Source: Psococerastis gibbosa (Eukaryota > Arthropoda > Insecta > Psocodea > Psocidae). Taken from it: a stretch of DNA of 64,000 nucleotides. The DNA is taken from the NCBI GenBank assembly GCA_963971405.1, contig OZ020485.1, positions 29,221,921 through 29,285,920 of the forward strand, in the 5' to 3' direction. This document shows positions 39,601-51,600 of the stretch, piece by piece; the first letter of the stretch is position 1, and the number at the start of each line of letters is the position of its first letter. The notes below the pieces were generated by a model that saw only the letters and a list, made by a program, of their open reading frames with translations, did no database searches and was not told where the DNA came from. Both the position numbers and the translations under genes were made by a program.

Positions 39601-42600
39601 AGGTACAAAAGTTGCAGCAACAATAATAAAACTTTCAAACTCATATTGCTGTATTGGAAAAGGTTTCTATAGATTTAATAGAAAAACTCCCATAAATCAG
39701 GACTCATAAATATTCGTAAAGCCTCTATAAAATGAACTTTCAAACAAGTTGTAAAAGCGCGAAAAACTGCGCAGATAGCGATCAAATGTAAGTATATTAA
39801 CAGTAATAGAAATTCAAAAGAGGATCAAACGATTCTAAGAAACTAAAACTGCAGTTACAATACAGAGAGTTTTATCGCAATATTTGACGGGTATCATCTC
39901 CTTAGAGGGGATGAAAAGTTTTTTCACAAAAGTCAAAAGAAATCTGCGGAATCCTAAAACTGTCAGCAATAATTTGAATCATCGAGAGAGAAAAAAAAGC
40001 AAAGTGGAAAGAAAGCAAGTTGGAGCCGATGAAGACGGGCGGGTAAAAAAGGAAGGGGGCGAGGTAGAAAGGGGATGTTAGAGGAGGGGTAGTTTCGTAA
40101 CAACAGCATCCAATCAATGACAGAGTTGCTAACTTTCTGCGGTGACAACACCATTGATCCCGAAGGCAAAGTACCGGCAAAACCATTCACCTCAACTTTA
40201 TCCAAATTCCAGCAGATCTGACTGGTATTTTCCAAGGTCCACCGTGAATATTCGATGAGTTGCAGAGGAAGCAAGAAACGAGAAAACTAACTTTGTCGTG
40301 AGAAAATTTCCTTTTTTTTTTTTTGTTATCTACTCCGAAGTACATGTACAACGATAATAATTGATAAAAATATGCAATGAAAGTTGAATGTAATGGTGTG
40401 ATGCAACTGACCGTATCACGTTTTCAAGGAGAAGAAAAAGAATAAGAAGAAGGAAAAATATATGAAAGTGTACCATCTTAACCTCAAAAGGACGGTAGCT
40501 TGCTCGTACTTGTGCGAGTCTCTACACATCATGCGATCGGTAACTTATCGTAACTCAACACAACAGGTATTACCTACAGAGGCGACTAAAGAGGTTATTC
40601 GGATACATTGATTAAAAAATAAATAAATAAAGACGTTTTTGTTTTATTACTAAGCCAACCTGGCGGAGTTAGGGCTATAAAGCTCTCTCTTTCATTCAAA
40701 TAGGAAGGCTTGGGACCGCCTGCTTTACATGCCCTCCGAAGCATGGCCAGAAAATGTAGCCAGTGTGGGACTCGAACCAACAACCTTTCGGGTGAAAGTC
40801 AGAGTCCTTACCACTAATCTACATGTCCTGACTTGATTGAATTGTTTCTATGCGAATAATCTTTAACAAAAAAAAAAAAGATAATAAAAAAACAAACTCA
40901 TGTAAACTGGATTGGTGATTAGGGACTTCCTAAAGGGGATATTTACACAAGACTTTCAGCATGTACTGAATATATAGTTTTCGCCATGTAATGTAAAAAA
41001 ATGCATTATATAAAACAAACAGCATTAACAGTCGATTACACAATCCATGTATCGGCGATTTAATACAAATGAGGTGCAGAAAAGTAACATCGGCAAGTGC
41101 TAAACCAAAATTAAATTAAAGACAAAGAGCACAAAAAGCACGGATTAAGAAGGGGGGAAATACGGTACATGACAGAGAGGGGACATGGACGGTAAGACAA
41201 ATACAAGGACCTCGTTAGCGGAGCTGCGGGACCCAAACCACTGGCTATTAACAATGAATTAAAGCAGCAAAATCAACACAACAGAAAATAAGAGGCAACG
41301 GGAGAGAAAAGGTGCTCCGGCGCCCAACACTCATGCTGCTATTTCACGGAAAATATCTTGATTTTCACACACCAACAATCTCTTTCAGCTAAAAACTACC
41401 CAATAAAAAAAATCAGAATACCAAAGAATTGAGTGAAAGATTAAAGAAATCTTAATGAGAATTAGTGTTATTCGTGACGCCCGTTTTCGGTAGTAGCATA
41501 AGGCATGAGTTTTCAGTTATTTGTTGCTCAACCCAGAATCTTCTTCAAGACGTATTGTGTTTATTTAGCCTATGAGGAATCTGGCATACGCGGCTCTTTA
41601 AAATAAGTTGTGGTGCTAAGCTGTAATTCCTCGTAGTAAAAATCCAAAACATAGATGCATGACTACAATATGAATAGATTAAATCTGTAATAACTGGCTT
41701 ATTAAATTTAATAAATAATGAAAATTCACTAAAAACATCAGATTTGGTGTGCCACTTTCTACGTTCCACATCCTCATAAGGTATGTACATGTACTGTATG
41801 TCATGGCCATATTTCCACTGTAGTAGGTTGCCAGGTAGGATGATTCGTCCATGGACCGGGTCGAATATAGTCAGATATACTCATACCAATGATAGGCGTC
41901 CGCTGGCCAACATGCTGACGAATTTCAAACTGGCGACATCCTACTATTGCAGCGATTTTTTATTTTTTTTTTCTTAAAAAAAGATTATTCGCATACAAAA
42001 AATTTAATGAATGTATCCGAATAAACTCTTCAGCCGCCTCTGTAGGTTATACCTGTGTTCAGTTACGACAGGTTTCCGATCGTACGGTGTGTAGAGACTG
42101 CACACGTACGAACAAGATACTACTATGCCATCGAATGCCGTTTCATAGCTTGCTTATAAGTTTACAAAAATAAAATAAAAAAACTTACCAACATAAACAG
42201 CTGTGCTATTGTGGTGAGGGTCGTAGGGACACATGGCTTGACCAGCCTTTTCCTTATCTAACACATAACCTCCATTCTGAAACAAACATAAATCCAGCTC
42301 ACTGTCATAGTTTGCCACATTAATGGTGGCTACATAATTTGAAATGCATTAGGTTAAGTACACAACAATCTCAAGTTAAAGAACCGGTCCAAGTTTACTC
42401 GAACATGGTTTCTTATTTATCAAATTAGTATAGGCACCGAGATAAATAACATATTTAAAAAAAATGTCATCAATAGTAAAGTAATGATTATATGCCTATT
42501 ACAGTGCCTATGTACTAGCGTTTATTAGGCAATATGGTATAGCCATGTAGCGTAGGTATGAAGTTTTAATTGCAGGCTACCTATCAGAGGAAAGGGTCTG

Positions 42601-45600
42601 CCGCAAGTCAAATGAAGTTTGATTAAGTTTTGAGAAAAGGTAGAACAGCAGCAAAGTTTGTGCTACGGTGAAGTGATGGGATGTTGAGAACTTCAAATTA
42701 TGATAGACCTTGATTTCCCAAAGCAAACCTTCCGCTAATGCGTTTGATATGATCGATGGGCCACTTCTGAAGTCTTCTGGTAGGGTCTTTCTTAAGGACA
42801 TTGTTGCAAATGGATTTGCTAAGGCAATTCTTTCTCAATTAGTGGTTGGTGGAAACAAATAATATACTTTTACTCAATTAATTGTAAAAATTCACTTTTT
42901 ACATTTAACTTTTGGCATGTGGCATAACTACACCATTTACTTTACTTATAAATATACAATAGCACAAATACATGCAAATAACAATTTGAATAAATTTATT
43001 ATAACATTAGCCGGACGAGAGATTATATGATCATGATATGTGCACCCTAAATGTACGAGAATATAGGAACTTCGCCAGCACCAGGACAATGCAGCCAGTC
43101 CTCCAGGGTCGAACGACTCTTCGTCCGTTCTATGGCTCAGTTTTAGACTAAAAAATCGCTACACTGTGGTAGGTCAGAAGATTCAGGAGGACTACAAGAA
43201 GAAGGCTACGATAAGCAGAGAAAGAAATTGTGAAGATGATATGTTTCTCCTACCCCACACACGCTACAAGGGCACTTAACCAAGATGGAAAAGCGCCAAA
43301 AACATGAGCTATTAAGCGAAGAAAATCAATGCACGAATGAGAAAGTTTTAAATGTGGAGGGGGGGGGGGGGGAGGCTGAAGGAAGTGTCATCAGCGTCTA
43401 ACATGACTTAATTTTATCCGGAGGAAGAAATGTAAATGTTCGCGACTTAAATCCAGTTATGAAATGTAGAAATGACGGCTTCCCATCAGCTTCTAACTAA
43501 TGACATTTGGCAAGCTTTAGCTCTCTTCCTCATCACCAAAACTGTTTCGGTACACACATCCGGAAATTAACAAGGAATGTAAATAGTAATGTGCAATAGA
43601 GTGAAGTATATCCCATAAGATGGCTGGGACACGTCGTAAGAATGTCCCAGCTGTCACATATAAAACTCTCCTCAACCGAATCCCGTCGCGTATTCAAGGT
43701 GTCTCTGATTGATCAAAGAAAACGTGGTACCAGAAATTAAAAAAATACCCTTGGTGGGAGCGAATTCCCGAAACGTCGCCCCCTTCCCCAGACAATGGGC
43801 TCCGCCCTAATTGTTAGATGACTATGAGGTCCATGCCTCTAATGACTGTTAACACAGTAGGCAATGTAAGTCAACTAACCCTTTGTTAAAAAGTACTACA
43901 ACATCGGCATTAACCTTCACACAAATAGATTAGTGAGGTTGTCCTCAATTAGGTTCAACTAGGAGCAGCAAAAGGCATGAAATATGTCAAAAAAATGAGT
44001 ACAAAAATTAATGTATTAAAGTCAATGGGGGTGTCTTATTCGTACGTGGGACAAAAAAAAGGATATTTTATAGTTGTTTAGGGTGTGTAAATATTGTATT
44101 ATTAGAGATATTTTGTTTTATTTTATTTTTGATTTTTTTTCTTCGGTAAAATCCGTATTATTGTATAAAAATTGTACTACAATATTTATTATGGATTGAT
44201 TGTAAGAGTGGGCCGAAAGACACAAAATTCGCCCTTATGGAAAATAAATTATTGTTTTTCTTTCAAACGTGATTTATAAAATTAATACGTGACAACATAC
44301 CTGAACGGAGTATTCTCTACAAATTGGTTTGAAGGCGTTGGTTCCACACAAAAGTAACCGCCCTGGTGACGGCTGAACTAATATCCTTATGTAATTTTGA
44401 CAGAGTTCCTGTAACAAAAAGAAACATTTTGTAATTGACAAATATCGTCTTCAACTCATTAAATTCAACTTGCTTACTTTTACGTCACCTTCGTCCTCAA
44501 GGAGGGTCGGCGGCACGGCTGAGAGCGTTTCCTCTGTTTAGTGCGAGAGTTGTCAGCTCGTGTTCGATGATTCTAGGGAGTGTCATCTTCGGTCTTCCCC
44601 GGGGGCGATGTCCTGGGAGTGCCATGTTTTTAATACACTTTAGTAAGGACGTTTTATATCTCCTCTGGACGTGCCCCCACCAGCCCAGTTTTCTTCCTCT
44701 CATTTCCAGAGCGACATCAGGCAGTATTCATCTCATCCTTATGTCAAAATTTCGGCGGCGATCTTGCAGGGTGAGTCCACACGACTTTCGCAGCATTCGC
44801 ACTTCCGCTACATGGATCTTGTTTTCGTCTCGCTGCCTGCCCACCCAACACTCCGCACCGTACAGCAAGCATTGTCTGACCACTTGAGCTTATTTCTTAC
44901 AGTAATGACAATAATGATTTGACAAGTCTTTTAATAGTTTATTTTCTCTCATATCCAAAATATAGTAGTATCATTAAAAAACTGAATCCGAAGGGACCCA
45001 CAATATATTCAAGCGAGGATTCATGTTAACCACTACACTTCGGATTCCACCGCACTCAGCTTAGACCATACACTCTACTTGACACTCAGCGACAATATTC
45101 AAATTGATAGACAGGCTAGCTCAGCTGCGAAACTGCCTAGTTTTTTCCTGATGCCCTATTTCAGATCCTAAAGAGGTTCCCTCTTTGACGACTTAAAGCC
45201 AAATTAATATTGATAATTATGTTTTCTCATTAATATCACCGTTCAAGGGAAATAATTAAAGTTTCGTTCAGTATATTGTTCTACTCAATTCATACACGGC
45301 ACAATGTAAGCTACATATTTGTCACTTGTTACAAGCATAATTTATTTTAGCAACCGGATGTAATAGCATAAAAAATATTCGCAAGAGTTATATTCATTGT
45401 CAAACGGTGCATGAAAGACTGCATAACTGCGCATCATGGCATCAAAATGGAAATAACAAAATCTGTAGTCAGACAGATAGGAGATGAAGCATAATTACAG
45501 TGATAAAATGAAAAAAAGAAGTAAAAATGCATTAGCGGGTGATTAAAATGTCATCAACGAAACGAGAATAGCAAATGACTACCCCCCACCCCGCCTCCGC

Positions 45601-48600
45601 CATTTTCCAATTTCTCACAACCCATGATCACCCCCCGAGTCTTTCTGATCAACCCCACCCCCTCCTTTGACAGACATGTGACCTCAAAATGAAAAACCGT
45701 CGATTCCCACAGCAAAAAAAAATTTAAAAAAAAAGTGCAAAGCGCGGGGCAAAGTAAGGGGGTCGTCCACAGAGAGTGTGCGAACTGAAGATGACACTGA
45801 TCGATGGCGCATTGATTACTTAAGCTAATGGGCGGGAAAGCGAGTGTTGAATATGCATGAGATTCCCGCTCTCAACCAGCCTCCCCACCCCTTGTTTACG
45901 TAACGTAGCAATATTTACGTATGACCCACATTGCTATACCCTGCTGACTATACTAATTACTGTTATTAGTTATGCCTGTATGTGCTTGGAATAAGTTACG
46001 GAGCGATTTGCATGAAACACGAGGCGGCAAGTGGGGACCCACCCAATTAATCGAAGACGCAGAAACGATATCATCGATGTCAACAAGTGTACGGAGAGAA
46101 AATATTTTTCCCAGACAATAATCCGCACTGGGTACTGAATGACAGCCCTCAATAGCAGGCGCGGATTTAGAAATATTTCTGGGGAGGGAGAAAAAAATTG
46201 AGAGATGTTTGCTTGATAAAGGCGTGAAATATCGGTTAATTAACTTCTAAAAAACCGATAAGGAAGATTATAAAACAGCAGGTTTAAGTTGTTAAAAGGT
46301 TACTGACGACAATTTAGACTGATATATGCGTAGTATATACATATCCCGTTTCAACATTGCAATTTTTTTTTGTAATTTTTGAAATACTGAAGTACGGTGT
46401 ACGTATCGTGTATCTATTAGAACCTCATTTCTTTTGAAAAGAACCGAATCGAACATGCTTTCCAATTTATCAAAATTAGTAGATAGAGAAAATGAATAAT
46501 TTCATGGTCAATAATTTTCCTATGGTTAAATTTCCGATAACTCGGGGGGGGGGGGGGGTTGTCCACCTGACGTCACAGGAGGTGAGGTCAATTCTAGATA
46601 GGTCAGACCAACACATTACCACACAGCAATACTGGCAGGGCACGCAATGCATTTGAGCGTGAATTTTCTATCATTTAAAGAAAAAAAATTAAAAAAAAAA
46701 AAAAAAAAAATGCTTTTCTGGGAAAGCAACCAGTTTCGTTACTCAATTTAACACCTAAAACATACCTGAAAGTAAAAATCATCGATAGAAAGGTTTCGCA
46801 TAAAAACTATTTTTTAGTCATTTTTCATGAAAATTTAGTTTTTTTACCCCCAGAAGCAAACTATCAAGGGGTAAGCGACCCCCCGCATTTTATCAACATT
46901 AATAACAACTACAATATATGTGAATTTAAAAGAAATCGTTGGAGCCGTTTTTGAGAAATAATTTTTTTAGACGTTTTTTTGGAGTTTTTTGAGAATGAAA
47001 CCCCCCCAAATTGAGATAGCCCCAAATAAGAAAAATTATTCCGAGGTATGATTTTTGTGAACCTACATGCCAAATTTCATCAAAATGGACCGAGTAGTTT
47101 GCCCGGAAATCGACGCACAGACAGACACAACGACAGACAGACAGACAGAACGACAGACATTTCGTAAAAACCACTTTTTTGGGTTCCTGGGACCTCAAAA
47201 CGTGTAAATCCGTTGAAATCTCGGAAACGAAAATTTCGACCGTCACAAAGCTTTCCTTATACTACGTATAAATTGGAAAGCAAAAAGAATAATCGCGTAC
47301 AAACAATTTAATGAATGTATCCGATTAACATCTTCAATCGCCTTACTAAGTTACCTAATAGGTACTGTTGTCGAGTTGCGACACGTCTCCGGTTGCAAGA
47401 TGTGTAGAAACTTGCACGTTACCACCTTGTCACTGAAGTCGCTAAATTTCCATTTGTACTGGGAATAGATTATGTCCTGGCGGCGCCTTGCTCATTTCGA
47501 TGGGAATATGTGAGAAAATCATAATGAAGTCCTGTACCCAGAAAGATAAAATGTCGGCAAAATGAACTGTGTACCCTCGCCTCCCCAGCCAAGATATTGC
47601 TCATAAATGTATAACTTTTATACAATACATACGTAATGTAAATAAACAGTCTGCACAGAGCTGGATATGGTTCAGAGAATGAATTATTTAAGATGTAAAA
47701 TATACTTGCTCAGAGTCGCATGACTGCAAATGATAACAAATTCCGTTCATACATTAACACTCAGCAGAGCTGCTAACAGGGATTTCCATTACAGGGTACA
47801 CATCACAGTGAGATGTCTTAACGGATCACAAAGCAACATCTGCTTACACTACGTTCATCATAACCCTCGAGAAATCCTTAATGATGACAACATGGCTTCG
47901 CATGAGAATCCGTAGCTTTATGAATGGACGGATTTCGTCAAGGGAAAATTTAGGCAACATTGTGTGACTATTCCATGGCCGATTTGAAAGACTTCAAACA
48001 AATAGTTTATATCCGGGGCATAAGTGGTTGGCCTTCTACTGTATGTACAGGATGCAGCACAAAATTGGAATAAAATCATCGTTTTACTTCTGTTAATTAA
48101 TTGCTGGTCAGACAATAAAATTAAACTAGCGTTAACTTATTATGTCACAGGAATGATGAAGGTAGATAAGGTGGAATTTTCTTTTAAATAACTACGTAAA
48201 CTATTTTTGGTATTCCACCGTCAATTATTGATTGCCATTTTCCTCCAGTTTCACATTTCAATACTCCATCGTCAAATCATATAGACCACATTTGTTTTTG
48301 CATAAAACAATATTAATATGATAGGAGGACGCGCCGTTTGTTCCTTAGTTACAGAATTAACGTTTATCTTGAAGCTGATTATACAAATTCAAGATCTCAG
48401 AACAAAATGAAAAGTCATTTCCAGGCGACCTAAATAACGTTGAAAAGACCGAGATGATTTACATTAAGCAAGATTAATGTTGAAATGGGAAAACATAATA
48501 CAATAATAGCCATGGAATAAATGAGTAAGCTGATTAGTGTCCTAATGTGCACAAGCAAAGCACACAGTTTTTGCACAATTTTACGTTATCAGACGAATAA

Positions 48601-51600
48601 TGGATAGTCCTCTTTACAGGATACAGGTAAGGACGCAAACCTCGGGATAATTAAGTTGTTGCATGAATTGTAAATTGCCTTTTGATTGAAATGCATTCAT
48701 TAACAACGTTGTTCCCACTCATCAAAGCTTAAAGATGCAACCAACAATAATAACAATTAAGGGAATGGGGGAGACCAACATCGGCCGTTGATGTCAGCGC
48801 TCGTGTTAAGATAAATATCTGCAAGCCACGAACCTCTCATACCGACGTCAAGGGTATCAGAGCCTCCCTATGGTGTTGTGTCAACTCAAAGTGTATGGTG
48901 ATGAGCCCAACTGCCCCAACAACGGGTTAATTACTGGACTAACCAATACTTTCACATCCTCTTATACACTACAGTTTTTGCACAATTTTACGTTATCAGA
49001 CAAATAATGGATATCTTTACAGAATAAGGGCGCAACCTTCGGGAAAAGTAGGTTGTTGCATGAATTATATAGTAAATTGTCTTTAAATTGAAATGCATTC
49101 TATGCATTCATTAACAACGTTGTTCCCACTCATCAAAGCTTCAAGATGCAAACAACAATAATAACAATTAAGGGAATGGGGGAGACCAACGTCGGCCGTT
49201 GATGTCAGCATTTGTGTTAAGATAAATATCTGCAAGCCATGAACCTAAATCCGAGCCTCCCTATAGTGTTCTGTCAACCAAAAGTGTATGGTGACGAGCC
49301 CACCAACGGGTTAATTACTGGACTAACCAATACTTTCACATCCTCTTATACACTACAGTTTTGGCACAATTTTACGTTATCAGACAAATAATGGATATCT
49401 TTACAGAATAAGGGCGCAACCCTCGGGATAAGTAGGTTGTTGCATGAATTACACAGTAAATTGCCTTTTAATTGAAATGCATTCATTAACAACGTTGTTC
49501 ACGCTCATCAAAGCTTAAAGATGCAAACAACAATAATAACAATTAAGGGAATGGGGGAGACCAACATCGGCCGTTGATGTCAGCACTTGTGTTAAGATAA
49601 ATATCTGCAAGCCATGAACCTATATCCGAGCCTCCCTATAGTGTTCTGTCAACCCAAAGTGTATGGTGACGAGCCCACCAACGGGTTAGTTACTGGACTA
49701 ACGAATACTTTCACATTCTCTTGTACGCTACAGTGTAGACCTTCCCCAGTGGAAGTTTTAACGTCTCTAAGTCTCATTAACAGGACATGGAACGTAGATA
49801 TTGGTACCCCAAGATCACCCCAAAATCCGCCTGTTTTTTATATTTTTTATTTGATTTGCTACGCAAGAAATGAATGGTTTAGAAACATCGTATGGTATTT
49901 TTAATTTTTGGTGTTGCAGTTAAAGCAGTTGGTTTTCATGTTCTTGGACAGGTCACGAACGTTTTAGCAGTGGAGCAATATTTTTTATCGCTCACGAACC
50001 CTCTACCGAACCCCGATCTTAGGTGCAAATGAGCAATACAATAATTATTATTGGGCCCTAAATGTACAATATCATTCTGCATCCATCTCATTTATTTTCC
50101 TCAATGCAACAAATATGGAGTTTGAACTGGGTTATAAACTTTTGCACTGCTTTCTGCCTAGTTGACTGCACCTCATTTCTTAAGATTAAAAATCTGAAAA
50201 GAAATGCAAGTTTACTTCCAAGTACAGGTAAAGAAAAAGTAAGTAAAAAGAGGAATTTAAACGACTGCATTATAATGAGTACGACTACATTGACTACATC
50301 GGAAACTTTTTCCTTTGAAAGAGAGCTTCTGTCAAGTACTACCCCGACAATAACAGCTGAGCGATAGACGGAAGGAAGCAATTCCTAAGAAGGAGTCATA
50401 TACTGTTGTAAGCAACTAACTTCATTTCAATAAAAGGAAACGATTCAATACAGGGTTCAGACAGAATCGCAATATCCTTATTAGTTTTTTTGATAACTTA
50501 GTCAAAGTGATAGATATACGGTAGATCATAGGGATAAATAGAAAATCCACTAAACGAGCGCATACGCATTTATACAGCAGCACCGTTTACATTTTACATG
50601 CAAAGACTTATTATTATTATTATTTTTTTTTAATTTCTTGGTACACAACATTTGGTCAAGCGACAAACATTTCGAGGGGGGGGGGGGGGAGGTCTAACCC
50701 TCCGACCCCCAGATCAAGTACACCATTGATCAAAGCCTTAGGAAAGTATTTATATTATTGAATTTTTTATCTCATTATTGTACTTAGTAATGAAGAGAAA
50801 AAAAACGTAGCTTCTAAACGGTTCCGTCCAACAATAAAGTTTCTCGTCCCTTTTTTTAATACTGTAAATAAAAACCAGGGCATTCGTGATTAGCATCGGA
50901 TCAGCAGACAGTCATTCCAGGGCCTACGGCAACAAATCAGTGTCACAATAAACAAATAAGAACAAAGAAAATAATCAAGTGGCACATGGCAAAAAGAGAG
51001 AATCAGGAAAACCCGAAAATTAGAGCGAAAGTTACATTAGCAACGCAAATACTGCTGAGGGAAATTCGCCAAGGGAGTTGATTGCCGGAAGCATGGCAAC
51101 AGCTGCTCGCAAACGAATGACGCCGAAAAAACTGATATTTACCATGTGTGAACAGAAAATCTTCATTATCTTCTGTCCTTGCAAGATATTGTTTTTATAT
51201 TAATATTATTTGAAGGACTTATTGGAATAGACCTGCTAGAACCTAACACTGCCAACAATCACATCGGTTTTTCGGACATTATTAGTATGAAAATCGCAAA
51301 GTTTGAAAGAGGCTGATCCACTACACTTATACTAACTTAAAACAATTAAATGCTGCCTTTTATTAAGAGTAAAAATATTATGAAATCCCTTTAAAATATG
51401 CACGAAGCAGTCATCGGCAAACGTATTAGCTTTGTTACTGTTTAAATTGTCAAATACCATTATATTCCAGTACTTGTACTAGACTATAGTACTATAGTTT
51501 TGTTTACATCCAGAATGACTGCAATACACTGTATATGAATTTAAAATAAATATATGGAGCCATTTTTTTTCAAAATCGAGTTAGCCCAAAATTGAAAAAA

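Larger units (their letters stand above)
33308..42188 (-). other. 8.9-kb Sema1a intron between exons c and d
   Basis: Holds LINE 3' parts (33985-35545), an S2 SINE (40487), an S1 SINE (40634) and another S2 (41980). The stretches 33310-33980, 35550-40480 and 40840-41970 show no gene; 36480-36535 looks like a decayed hAT-like end, and purine-rich tracts lie near 39990-40080 and 41100-41310. Confidence 0.8.

Noticed and set aside
44983-45056. 10-bp inverted repeat GAATCCGAAG / CTTCGGATTC
   Set aside because: Too short and isolated to support a MITE or RNA gene; no flanking duplication seen.
46926-47246. 106-codon minus-strand frame with a CLSVC-rich product
   Set aside because: It is the translation of repeat E, including its CAGA microsatellite; the same peptide-like pattern would occur at every copy.
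48564-49729. Possible CRISPR-like array
   Set aside because: Units of about 380 bp in tandem without short repeats and unique spacers; this is an ordinary tandem duplication in a eukaryotic intron.
50062-50381. Open frames of about 100 codons on both strands
   Set aside because: No homology, overlapping antisense frames of equal length, and no splice signals in phase; likely chance in AT-rich intron.
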